Under the pieces are notes generated by a model that saw nothing but the letters and a program-made list of their open reading frames with translations, did not search any database and was not told the origin of the DNA. A DNA stretch of 64,000 bases, taken from positions 252,526,484 through 252,590,483 of the forward strand of contig CP136064.1 in assembly GCA_032622095.1 (NCBI GenBank), in the 5' to 3' direction. The position numbers and the translations under genes are program-made. Below, one piece after another: positions 17,839 to 26,359 of this stretch (positions are counted from its first letter, which is position 1; every line of letters starts with the position of its first letter). Source of the DNA: Siphonodentalium dalli (taxonomy: Eukaryota; Mollusca; Scaphopoda; Gadilida; Siphonodentaliidae).

Positions 17839-18144
17839 ATGCCGCCGCCGCCGCCGCCATGTCATATCAAAGTTAAACACACGCCTTCAGAACAACAACA
17901 ACAGTATCATCAGCCACAACAACAACAACAACAACAACAACAACAGTATCATCAGCCACAACAACAACAACAACAACAACACCAACAACAACACCAACAA
18001 CAACAACAACAACAACAACAGCCACCAAGCGACATAACATCCTGCTTTGATGATCCAATGGCCAATGTCCATGAAGATTTTATTTTCAAGCATCCATTCA
18101 CGGCATGTGTAAGTGGACCGCCGGCGCCGCCGCCGCCGCAGTAA
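17839..18144 (+). CDS. Pro/Gln-rich protein, 101 aa (right arm)
   Basis: Inverted copy of the left-arm gene with 11 more codons, mostly in CAA tracts, which here also contain two CAC (His) codons. The ATG follows TAA-AATACCGCA, and the same TAA-AATACCGCA-ATG junction recurs right at its own stop and leads into a Pro8-Gln9 frame (18154-18357). The segment from about residue 62 to 95 is the only part with normal amino-acid composition. Confidence 0.5.
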   Translation: MPPPPPPCHIKVKHTPSEQQQQYHQPQQQQQQQQQQYHQPQQQQQQQHQQQHQQQQQQQQQPPSDITSCFDDPMANVHEDFIFKHPFTACVSGPPAPPPPQ

Positions 18145-18153
18145 AATACCGCA

Positions 18154-18286
18154 ATGCCGCCGCCGCCGCCGCCGCCGCCACAACAACAACAACAACAACA
18201 ACAACAACACCACCAACAACAACAACAACAACTGGCGCCGCCGGCGGTGCCGCCGCAGCCGGGGTCCGCCGCCGGCGGGGTCTTAT
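18154..18286. repeat. CCG clusters and CAA microsatellite (right arm)
   Basis: Mirror of 17347-17499 with fewer CAA units. A 67-codon Pro/Gln frame runs through it and into the 9-bp repeat; I do not count it as a gene. Confidence 0.8.
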
Positions 18287-18376
18287 TTTTGAAGTTTTTG
18301 AAATTTTTGAAGTTTTTGAAATTTTTGAAGTTTTTTGAAATTTTTGAAGTTTTTTGAAATTTTTGAAGTTTTGGGT
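18287..18376. repeat. 9-bp simple repeat (GAAATTTTT/GAAGTTTTT), right arm
   Basis: Mirror of the left-arm repeat but about 38 bp shorter. Confidence 0.9.
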
Positions 18377-18432
18377 TTTTGGGAATATTTTAGTACAACC
18401 AATTTTAGACCCAAAGATTCTATTTTTAGATG
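18377..18432 (-). repeat. Subterminal 56-bp module, right inner copy
   Basis: Inverted copy of 17163-17218. Confidence 0.88.
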
Positions 18433-18446
18433 CAATAATCGATTTT

Positions 18447-18454
18447 TATAAGAG
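18447..18454 (+). promoter_or_regulatory. TATA-like box of the 107-aa gene (right arm)
   Basis: TATAAGAG about 60 nt before the ATG, followed by GCGATAAACTTTC. Confidence 0.5.
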
Positions 18455-18514
18455 GCGATAAACTTTCTAAAATAAAATGCAGAAAAAAGAGTGACTTGTA
18501 CATTTTGAAGAAAC

Positions 18515-18838
18515 ATGTCGATCCCGTATATTCCAGCAGATCTTGAAATGTGGAGAAAACATTTCAGAGATATGGTTGATGGGAAGTTAATACCAGATAA
18601 TCAGGGTCGATACTTTATTGACAGAACTAAAAATAGTGATAGTGAAGAAGACGTTCTAAAACCACTTATTAACGTGGTGACACCCATCGCTCAAGCGATT
18701 GAAATGGCTAAGGCTAAAGTTGCAGCAAATAAGTTGACAAACACACGTAAAGCGTCCAAACAAACCAACAAGAGAGTGTCTGATGGAGGTTTGTCTAATA
18801 ATAAGAAGAAAATGAAAAGACCAGTGTCATACGATTAG
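18515..18838 (+). CDS. Small basic-tailed protein, 107 aa (right arm)
   Basis: Same protein as the left-arm copy except Lys68 for Glu68. The gene reads away from the palindrome centre, is followed after 7 nt by the 64-aa frame, and lies upstream of the zinc-finger gene on the same strand. Confidence 0.65.
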   Translation: MSIPYIPADLEMWRKHFRDMVDGKLIPDNQGRYFIDRTKNSDSEEDVLKPLINVVTPIAQAIEMAKAKVAANKLTNTRKASKQTNKRVSDGGLSNNKKKMKRPVSYD

Positions 18839-18845
18839 CCAAATC

Positions 18846-19040
18846 ATGAATGAATACATAGAGTACCATACTGATAAATTGGCATTAATTGAATCACCGG
18901 CGGTCAAATATCTATACCCTAGCCCCGGGACGAACGTACTCTTAGAGCGACGGTTGTATACCACACCTTATTCTCTCTTTTTATCGCTACTTATAAGAGT
19001 GATGGTTCTTCCAATAATTCGCGATAATGCACGGGTGTGA
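18846..19040 (+). CDS. Possible hypothetical protein, 64 aa (right arm)
   Basis: Identical to its left-arm counterpart. It overlaps the zinc-finger start by 14 nt in another frame. It carries no domain I recognise. Confidence 0.35.
   Translation: MNEYIEYHTDKLALIESPAVKYLYPSPGTNVLLERRLYTTPYSLFLSLLIRVMVLPIIRDNARV
18992..18999 (+). promoter_or_regulatory. TATA-like box of the zinc-finger gene (right arm)
   Basis: TATAAGAG with 27 nt between it and the ATG. It is followed by CTTCCAATAATTCGCGATAA, which recurs in part in the outer arm at 22222-22242. Confidence 0.5.
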
Positions 19041-19596
19041 TTTATGTGGCATTATTTTATCGACGAACTACAATCTACAAAGACATAAACAGATTAAACA
19101 CGGAGTTATGTCCGAGACAAAACCAACTCTCTTCGGAGAAGATACCGATGAATCTGACGAAGCGGTTCTAGATTCAGATGAAGATGAACGTGGAACGCTA
19201 TCAGATTCAGAAGATGGTAATGGCGTCGGTAGTAGAACGTTATTCGGTCTTAAGAAAGCTGCGCGATGTGTCAACGAGATGGACACATTCAAAAGTATGA
19301 TGAAACGCGTCACCAATGATGTGAAAGAAGAAGAGAGCATTTCGGGAGATGAGAGCATGTCGGGAAAAGAGGATACCATCGACACAGAGTTTGCTCTGTT
19401 TCTCAAAAGTTATAGACGATTAATAGAATACCAGTATCGATTGAAAACATCACGCATACATACCATGATCATGAAGAAAATGGTCAAACTGACCAAACAC
19501 GGATATAATAATGAATGGGCTGCAGATGAAGCGATGAGAAAATTCAAGAAACTCTTAGAAGTAAATCTAACGGTCGAAGATTCAGACAATGATTAA
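19027..19596 (+). CDS. C2H2 zinc-finger protein, 189 aa (right arm)
   Basis: Same architecture as the left-arm copy: an N-terminal C2H2 finger with an H-X4-H end, two acidic Ser-rich stretches and a basic helical tail. Residue 72 is Leu here and Val in the left arm. The frame is intact in both arms. Confidence 0.75.
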   Translation: MHGCDLCGIILSTNYNLQRHKQIKHGVMSETKPTLFGEDTDESDEAVLDSDEDERGTLSDSEDGNGVGSRTLFGLKKAARCVNEMDTFKSMMKRVTNDVKEEESISGDESMSGKEDTIDTEFALFLKSYRRLIEYQYRLKTSRIHTMIMKKMVKLTKHGYNNEWAADEAMRKFKKLLEVNLTVEDSDND

Positions 19597-19601
19597 ATTT
19601 C

Positions 19602-19607
19602 AATAAA
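19602..19607 (+). promoter_or_regulatory. AATAAA polyadenylation signal of the zinc-finger gene (right arm)
   Basis: Begins 6 nt after the stop codon; T-rich sequence follows within 30 nt. Confidence 0.65.
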
Positions 19608-19663
19608 CTTCATCAACATGTTATTCTCGTCTTCGTTATATATCTATAAGTGGGGAGGGGGTT

Positions 19664-20018
19664 TCACCAATATTACATCACGTCCCTTACCGCGTGTCAC
19701 TTTAACATTCCACACCGTGCGTGTATTATCCCCCTTTAATTATGTCATAGCATTGGTACATAGAAGACTGTATAACACTATGCCTATGTCTGTATCTGTT
19801 GTCACACCGTGAGTGGATTGTCCGCCTTTAATGATGTCATAGCGTGTGTATATGCAAGACAGTATAACCCTATGATAATGCCTGTAGCTGTTGTTGGTAA
19901 GATGTGAAATATAAATTTCAAGGTTCAATTCATTCGTGTAGTAATTTTGTATATGTTCAACGCTCTTCATTCGTGCGCTTGTATTGTTAACATTCATTCA
20001 TAATGAGTGCCCCTTTAG
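19664..20018 (-). repeat. Direct repeat R2, copy b (right arm)
   Basis: Mirror of 15577-15931, with point differences such as GGCGGACAATCC for GGCAGACAATCC. Confidence 0.83.
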
Positions 20019-20041
20019 AGTGTCTTGTGTTCCTTTAAGAT

Positions 20042-20250
20042 TCAAACACCAATATTACATCACGTCCCTTGTTTCGTGTCACTTTAACTCCTTGAGTGTA
20101 TTGCCCCTTCGAGTGATGTCATAGCATGGGTACATGTAAGATAGTATAACACTATGACTATGTCTGTATCTGTTGTTGGTAAGATGTGAAAATATAAATT
20201 TCAGTTCATTCGTGTAGTAATTTCGTATATGTTCAACGCTCTTCATTCGT
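20042..20250 (-). repeat. Diverged partial copy of repeat R2 (right arm)
   Basis: Mirror of 15345-15553. The 163 bp after it (20251-20413) are unique and hold no gene that I can see. Confidence 0.8.
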
Positions 20251-20413
20251 AAGAGTAATTACCAACTGGAAGTTGTACTATTTTTGATAAACATCGGATT
20301 TGCTCATCAGACGATAAGCTGACAATATTTACGTATGGTCTAATTAGATTCATGCATAAATGTAAGGTAATTTTTGTTATGGTCAAGTTTTTTGTTAAGA
20401 CCATGTTCTAACA

Positions 20414-20617
20414 TAGATCGATAAATAAGTTAAAGGTCATTATATTCCACAGTCAAATCTATTGGTGATCGAATTTGATAACTATTTTATTGGAACAACT
20501 AAGAGTATTATTTACGTGAGATCAATGAGTCCAATTATTATAAATAATAAATTGCAGGCATCGGTGGATACCCGATTGCCACATTTAGTGATCACGTGAT
20601 AAACTGATAAAATGTCC
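20414..20617 (-). repeat. 204-bp direct repeat R1, copy b (right arm)
   Basis: Mirror of 14978-15181. Confidence 0.88.
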
Positions 20618-20932
20618 AAGTGACGTACTATAATGAGCAAAACAAAAATGAGTTGACCTTCGGCTTCGTCCCGATTGGGTACTGAGCTGACACCGGGGAT
20701 AAATTGACCAATGACTGCTATTGTATCCTTTTGACAGATATGCGTGCGCAGACTCGTTTGATGTTCGCTATCGCATTACTATGTTTTAATAGCCGAGCCT
20801 TCACTTCTCGTCTGACTCTCTTAACGACAAGACCTGTCTACACAGTACTTCTCCGGCAGACTATTCATCCACTGATAGGCCTACATACAGGTATGCCCTA
20901 AATAATGGACTGCTTAACCACAGCAGAATTAC
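20618..20932. other. Unique segment between R1b and minisatellite (right arm)
   Basis: Mirror of 14663-14977. A 65-codon plus-strand frame (20704-20901) has no domain and I see no other gene. The T10 run of the left arm is here AACAAAAA, one of the clearer differences between the arms. Confidence 0.5.
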
Positions 20933-21299
20933 ATTTTTTTGCTCATTTGCTCATTTTTTTGCTCATTTGCTCATTTTTTTGCTCATTTGCTCATTTTAAT
21001 TGCTCATTTGCTCATTTTTTTGCTCATTTGCTCATTTGTTTGCTCATTTGCTCATTTTTATTGCTCATTTGCTCATTTTCTTGCTCATTTACTCATTTTA
21101 TTGCTCAGTTGCTCATTTTTTTGCTCATTTGCTCATTTTTTTGCTCATTTGCTCATTTTTATTGCTCATTTGCTCATTTTTTTGCTCATTTGCTCATTTT
21201 TATTGCTCATTTGCTCATTTTCTTGCTCATTTGCTCATTTTCTTGCTCATTTGCTCATTTTTTTGCTCATTTGCTCATTTTTTTGCTCATTTGCTCATT
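20933..21299. repeat. 20-bp minisatellite, right arm (367 bp)
   Basis: Units of TTTTTTGCTCATTTGCTCAT with variants; about 31 bp shorter than the left-arm copy. It explains the shift of the symmetry axis between inner and outer arms. Confidence 0.95.
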
Positions 21300-21343
21300 G
21301 ATTGGTGCATACTCAAGAGTCATAGACCTAACATCCAATGTAC

Positions 21344-21625
21344 GTTAATGGTGTCATAGCGTGGGTACATAGAAGACTGTATAACACTATGCCTATGTCC
21401 GTATCTGTTGTCACACCGTGAGTGGATTGTCCACCTTTAATGATGTCATAGCGTGTGTACATGCAAGACAGTATAATACTATGATTATGTCTGTAGCTGT
21501 TGTTGGTAAGATGTGAAATATAAATTTCAAGGTTCAATTCATTCGTGTAGTAATTTCGTATATGTTCAACGCTCTTCATTCGTGCGCTTGTATTGTTAAC
21601 ATTCATTCATAATGAGTGTCCCTTT
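21344..21625 (-). repeat. Direct repeat R2, copy a (right arm)
   Basis: Mirror of 13938-14219. Confidence 0.85.
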
Positions 21626-21828
21626 AGATCGATAAATAAGTTAAAGGTCATTACATTCCACAGTCAAATCTATTGGTGATCGAATTTGATAACTATTTTA
21701 TTGGAACAACTAAGAGTATTATTCACGTGAGATCAATGAGTCCAATTATTATAAATAATATATTGCAGGCATCGGAGGATACCCGATTGCCACATTTAGT
21801 GATCACGTGATAAACTGATAAAATGTCC
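21625..21828 (-). repeat. 204-bp direct repeat R1, copy a (right arm)
   Basis: Mirror of 13735-13938. Confidence 0.88.
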
Positions 21829-22544
21829 AAAGCGTAAGTATGAATGTGCGGCGATAAGTGGTTATTACGTAATGTTGTTATAACAATGTCATCAAAGCAA
21901 TTTCTATAATTGAGTGTCCTGGACGTATGCATGTTTTGGCTAACTAATTATCGTGTGAATGACACAGTTTATCAACCTTAATTGATACTAACCCGTTTGT
22001 TCAGACATTAAATCGATATGTTTTCTGAATAGCATATAACTGTGAACGGGGAAATAATATAATTCATTTGGTAAAGCAAAGGTGTGAAAGACACATTGTT
22101 ACCACCAATGTCGCGTGTGTGATTGCGTGTACAGCGAATATGACAATTCATTCTGGAGGGTTGTAATTTCACATTACAATTTTCGACCGTTAGTGATTCA
22201 ACATAGTACATCTCAATACTTCCAATAATTCACGATAATACACACCTGTCATATGGGATAGAGAGTGTAAAGAATAAACGCTCTTTATTATTTATGTAAA
22301 AGTAATGGTGTCTATTTTCAGGTATGACAATTATATGAACTGCATCCGATAAAACACTGGAATGTATGCATTCATATCGATGGTCACAATGTCCAATAAA
22401 GCTATTTTCTAAACATCGATTAATAATTTCATGAAAAATATTTGAACAAAAAAAATAACGAAAGATATTACGCGCAAATAATTTAACATTCGACATTTTA
22501 ATATCGAGATTATCAGAAGCCGAAAACTCGTTATAAATTTTTTA
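21829..22544. other. AT-rich outer arm, no convincing gene (right arm)
   Basis: Mirror of 13019-13734. It holds minus-strand frames of 69, 67 and 88 codons without recognisable domains, and a decayed copy of the zinc-finger 5' motif at 22222-22242 in which the ATG has become ATA. Confidence 0.5.
22230..22496 (-). CDS. Possible hypothetical protein, 88 aa (right arm)
   Basis: Mirror of the left-arm frame with the same length. Weak candidate for the same reasons. Confidence 0.2.
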   Translation of the reverse strand: MSNVKLFARNIFRYFFCSNIFHEIINRCLENSFIGHCDHRYECIHSSVLSDAVHIIVIPENRHHYFYINNKERLFFTLSIPYDRCVLS

Positions 22545-22706
22545 TTTAAACTTTTTTTTGGAGAAATAATTTTGAGGGTTTTGAAATTTTTTCTTTTGAA
22601 ATTTTGGGGTTTTGAAATTTTTTGGAAGTTTTGGGATTTTGGAATTTTTTGGAAAAAATAATTTTTGAAATTTTTTTTTGGAATTTTTTTTTTTTGGGTT
22701 TTGATA
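22545..22706. repeat. T-rich degenerate simple repeat (right outer arm)
   Basis: Mirror of 12856-13018, with homopolymer length changes. Confidence 0.8.
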
Positions 22707-22762
22707 TTTTGGGAATATTTTAGTACAACCAATTTTAGACCCACAAATTCTATTTTTAGATG
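22707..22762 (-). repeat. Subterminal 56-bp module, right outer copy
   Basis: Inverted copy of 12800-12855, 27 bp from the element end. Confidence 0.85.
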
Positions 22763-22789
22763 TGGGGGTAACGAGGCGGCTATTCTTCT

Positions 22790-22795
22790 CACCTC
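22790..22795. repeat. Target-site duplication, right copy (CACCTC)
   Basis: CACCTC repeats directly after the element and runs on into ATTTTGG exactly as in uninterrupted units. A 6-bp duplication is characteristic of Polinton/Maverick integration. Confidence 0.92.
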
Positions 22796-22913
22796 ATTTT
22801 GGACTATGCAGTTTAATTGGGAACTTGAGAAAAACAAATTTCATTGGCACATAAATTTGTTTAAAGAAAACGGACGGACTTGCGATTCGCATTTCATCGA
22901 GCAAAATTACTGT

Positions 22914-22997
22914 TGTCAGAAGTGGGATTCGAACCCACGCCGGGAAGACCCGACTGCGACCTGAACGCAGCGCCTTAGACCACTCGGCCATCCTGAC
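22914..22997 (-). tRNA. tRNA-Leu(CAG), unit 10 (right of the element)
   Basis: Intact copy, separated from the rest of unit 10 by the 10-kb insertion. Confidence 0.95.
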
Positions 22998-23266
22998 TAC
23001 AGAAAGACTGCAACAGTATCCTGCTCAAAGTGAGACAATGGTATTGTGGATATATTTTAGTTCCCTTCTGGCTGTCGTTGCATTCTTAACGCACACATCC
23101 GATTGCTGATTTTTTGGTGGGTATATGATAAATGTACGTGATTCTATATAGTTATATTATGGCTATTAAGTTTTCATAAACAGGCCTTCTTGGTCATAAA
23201 ACATAATTTTATATTTTGTTTTCAAATCAGCGAAAATGCGTTATGAAGAGCACTGTTTTCATTACT

Positions 23267-23339
23267 GTCCCAGTAGCTCAGCGGATAGAGCGCTGGACTT
23301 CTAATCCAGAGGCCGTGGGTTCGATCCCCACCTGGGATG
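23267..23339 (+). tRNA. tRNA-Arg(TCT), unit 11
   Basis: Intact copy, as unit 1. Confidence 0.96.
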
Positions 23340-23463
23340 CACAGATATTTTTAAATCTTGGAATCAAAATTCGGTCGTCGTGCCTTGCTGACCTGCAAAG
23401 CGATTGTTGACAAACTGTTGAATAACGAATATAATGTCTTATAAAATGGTGTATTTATCGTAA

Positions 23464-23534
23464 GCGCCGCTGGTGTAGTGGTATCATGCAAGATTCCCAT
23501 TCTTGCGACCCGGGTTCGATTCCCGGGCGGCGCA
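23464..23534 (+). tRNA. tRNA-Gly(CCC), unit 11
   Basis: Intact copy, as unit 1. Confidence 0.95.
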
Positions 23535-23644
23535 TATCTACTTTTTCAGTTAAATATGACAGGCCATAATTTAGCTGACATTTCTAATGGATTCAATTTT
23601 TAACAGAGGAATGTCATTTTAGAAAACCACCATTTTTACCATGG

Positions 23645-23714
23645 AGCAGAGTGGCGCAGTGGTAGCGTGCTGGGCCCATAACCCAGGTCCGAGGATCGAA
23701 ACCTCGCTCTGCTA
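23645..23714 (+). tRNA. Initiator tRNA-Met(CAT), unit 11, 2-nt deletion
   Basis: 70 nt: two bases (AG) are missing between anticodon stem and variable loop (ACCCAGGTCC), leaving a 3-nt variable loop. Activity is doubtful. Confidence 0.75.
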
Positions 23715-24002
23715 ATATTTTCGTCAAGGGGAGAGGAAGGAAGAATTATCACTTTGTTTGAAAGTAAATACAGTAAGAATGTGCGTGTGTGTTTTAATGT
23801 TTATATTAAAATATGGTTTTATTTATTATTGCTAGCAAATTAAAAAAAACGCTTCTTAAATGAATCGTGCAGATGCATTTCAAGGGAGACTCGAAATGCA
23901 TGACTTGTCCAGTCTATCGTTATAAAGTTCAAAGTCGCGTTGACTTCTCGACAACAAATGTGCTAGCTGCTCAAGAAGCTAATTTTGCGTTCATATCTCG
24001 CC

Positions 24003-24073
24003 GCATCGGTGGTTCAGTGGTAGAATGCTCGCCTGCCACGCGGGCGACCCGGGTTCGATTCCCGGCCGATGCA
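24003..24073 (+). tRNA. tRNA-Gly(GCC), unit 11
   Basis: Intact copy, as unit 1. Confidence 0.96.
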
Positions 24074-24234
24074 AAATAAGTTTTTTTCGCTGATTTTGTT
24101 TGTGGATATCCACCTCATTTTGGACTATGCAGTTTAATTGGGAACTTGAGAAAAACAAATTTCATTGGCACATAAATTTGTTTAAAGAAAACGGACGGAC
24201 TTGCGATTCGCATTTCATCGAGCAAAATTACTGT

Positions 24235-24318
24235 TGTCAGAAGTGGGATTCGAACCCACGCCGGGAAGACCCGACTGCGACCTGAACGCAGCGCCTTAGA
24301 CCACTCGGCCATCCTGAC
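24235..24318 (-). tRNA. tRNA-Leu(CAG), unit 11
   Basis: Intact copy, as unit 1. Confidence 0.95.
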
Positions 24319-24585
24319 TACAGAAAGACTGCAACGGTATCCTGCTCAAAGTGAGACAATGGTATTGTGGATATATTTTAGTTCCCTTCTGGCTGTCGTT
24401 GCATTCTTAACGCACACATCCGATTGCTGATTTTTTGGTGGGTATGATAAATGTACGTGATTCTATATAGTTATATTATGGCTATTAAGTTTTCATAAAC
24501 AGGCCTTCTTGGTCATAAAACATAATTTTATATTTTGTTTTCAAATCAGCGAAAATGCGTTATGAAGAGCACAGTTTTCATTACT

Positions 24586-24658
24586 GTCCCAGTAGCTCAG
24601 CGGATAGAGCGCTGGACTTCTAATCCAGAGGCCGTGGGTTCGATCCCCACCTGGGATG
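24586..24658 (+). tRNA. tRNA-Arg(TCT), unit 12
   Basis: Intact copy, as unit 1. Confidence 0.96.
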
Positions 24659-24782
24659 CACAGATATTTTTAAATCTTGGAATCAAAATTCGGTCGTCGT
24701 GCCTTGCTGACCTGCAAAGCGATTGTTGACAAACTGTTGAATAACGAATATAATGTCTTATAAAATGGTGTATTTATCGTAA

Positions 24783-24853
24783 GCGCCGCTGGTGTAGTGG
24801 TATCATGCAAGATTCCCATTCTTGCGACCCGGGTTCGATTCCCGGGCGGCGCA
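24783..24853 (+). tRNA. tRNA-Gly(CCC), unit 12
   Basis: Intact copy, as unit 1. Confidence 0.95.
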
Positions 24854-24963
24854 TATCTACTTTTTCAGTTAAATATGACAGGCCATAATTTAGCTGACAT
24901 TTCTAATGGATTCAATTTTTAACAGAGGAATGTCATTTTAGAAAACCACCATTTTTACCATGG

Positions 24964-25035
24964 AGCAGAGTGGCGCAGTGGTAGCGTGCTGGGCCCATAA
25001 CCCAGAGGTCCGAGGATCGAAACCTCGCTCTGCTA
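24964..25035 (+). tRNA. Initiator tRNA-Met(CAT), unit 12
   Basis: Intact copy, as unit 1. Confidence 0.96.
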
Positions 25036-25324
25036 ATATTTTCGTCAAGGGGAGAGGAAGGAAGAATTATCACTTTGTTTGAAAGTAAATACAGTAAGAA
25101 TGTGCGTGTGTGTTTTAATGTTTATACTAAAATATGGTTTTATTTATTATTGCTAGCAAATTAAAAAAAAACGCTTCTTAAATGAATCGTGCACATGCAT
25201 TTCAAGGGAGACTCGAAATGCATGACTTGTCCAGTCTATCGTTATAAAGTTCAAAGTCGCGTTGACTTCTCGACAACAAATGTGCTAGCTGCTCAAGAAG
25301 CTAAATTTGCGTTCATATCTCGCC

Positions 25325-25395
25325 GCATCGGTGGTTCAGTGGTAGAATGCTCGCCTGCCACGCGGGCGACCCGGGTTCGATTCCCGGCCGATGCA
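25325..25395 (+). tRNA. tRNA-Gly(GCC), unit 12
   Basis: Intact copy, as unit 1. Confidence 0.96.
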
Positions 25396-25556
25396 AAATA
25401 AGTTTTTTTCACTGATTTTGTTTGTGGATATCCACCTCATTTTGGACTATGCAGTTTAATTGGGAACTTGAGAAAAACAAATTTCATTGGCACATAAATT
25501 TGTTTAAAGAAAACGGACGGACTTGCGATTCGCATTTCATCGAGCAAAATTACTGT

Positions 25557-25640
25557 TGTCAGAAGTGGGATTCGAACCCACGCCGGGAAGACCCGACTGC
25601 GACCTGAACGCAGCGCCTTAGACCACTCGGCCATCCTGAC
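25557..25640 (-). tRNA. tRNA-Leu(CAG), unit 12
   Basis: Intact copy, as unit 1. Confidence 0.95.
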
Positions 25641-25909
25641 TACAGAAAGACTGCAACGGTATCCTGCTCAAAGTGAGACAATGGTATTGTGGATATATTT
25701 TAGTTCCCTTCTGGCTGTCGTTGCATTCTTAACGCACACATCCGATTGCTGATTTTTTGGTGGGTATATGATAAATGTACGTGATTCTATATAGTTATAT
25801 TATGGCTATTAAGTTTTCATAAACAGGCCTTCTTGGTCATAAAACATAATTTTATATTTTGTTTTCAAATCAGCGAAAATGCGTTATGAAGAGCACTGTT
25901 TTCATTACT

Positions 25910-25982
25910 GTCCCAGTAGCTCAGCGGATAGAGCGCTGGACTTCTAATCCAGAGGCCGTGGGTTCGATCCCCACCTGGGATG
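25910..25982 (+). tRNA. tRNA-Arg(TCT), unit 13
   Basis: Intact copy, as unit 1. Confidence 0.96.
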
Positions 25983-26106
25983 CACAGATATTTTTAAATC
26001 TTGGAATCAAAATTCGGTCGTCGTGCCTTGCTGACCTGCAAAGCGATTGTTGACAAACTGTTGAATAACGAATATAATGTCTTATAAAATGGTGTATTTA
26101 TCGTAA

Positions 26107-26177
26107 GCGCCGCTGGTGTAGTGGTATCATGCAAGATTCCCATTCTTGCGACCCGGGTTCGATTCCCGGGCGGCGCA
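26107..26177 (+). tRNA. tRNA-Gly(CCC), unit 13
   Basis: Intact copy; the 3' flank reads TGTCTAC for TATCTAC. Confidence 0.95.
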
Positions 26178-26287
26178 TGTCTACTTTTTCAGTTAAATAT
26201 GACAGGCCATAATTTAGCTGACATTTCTAATGGATTCAATTTTTAACAGAGGAATGTCATTTTATAAAACCACCATTTTTACCATGG

Positions 26288-26359
26288 AGCAGAGTGGCGC
26301 AGTGGTAGCGTGCTGGGCCCATAACCCAGAGGTCCGAGGATCGAAACCTCGCTCTGCTA
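26288..26359 (+). tRNA. Initiator tRNA-Met(CAT), unit 13
   Basis: Intact copy, as unit 1. Confidence 0.96.

Larger units (their letters stand above)
12773..22789. mobile_element. Polinton/Maverick-like non-autonomous element, palindromic (10.0 kb)
   Basis: A precise insertion into unit 10 of the tRNA array, flanked by 6-bp duplications. Both ends read AGAAGAATAGCCGCC inward, so the termini are 5'-AG and CT-3'. 6-bp duplications, AG termini and long inverted repeats are the published features of Polintons (Mavericks), DNA elements related to adintoviruses and other adenovirus-like viruses. Here the inverted repeat spans the whole element: genes at position x recur inverted at about 35595-x. 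It encodes only small proteins, including a C2H2 zinc finger. No polymerase B, integrase, protease, ATPase or capsid reading frame is present, so movement would need help in trans. The family call rests on termini and duplication, not on a diagnostic gene. Confidence 0.75.
17806..22789 (-). repeat. Right arm of the 10-kb palindrome
   Basis: Inverted copy of the left arm. The central spacer (17791-17820) is about 30 nt of GC-rich CGG/CCG sequence between two inverted copies of a TAA...ATG motif. Confidence 0.93.

Noticed and set aside
12773-22789. Foldback or MITE-type DNA transposon, or a tandem-inverted host duplication
   Set aside because: The 6-bp duplication and AG termini with virus-like small genes fit Polintons better. 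A host duplication would not leave a target-site duplication. The alternative is not fully excluded without a diagnostic gene.
22409-22964. Frames of 142 and 99 codons across the right element boundary
   Set aside because: They are built from the T-rich subterminal repeat and the tRNA-Leu flank.
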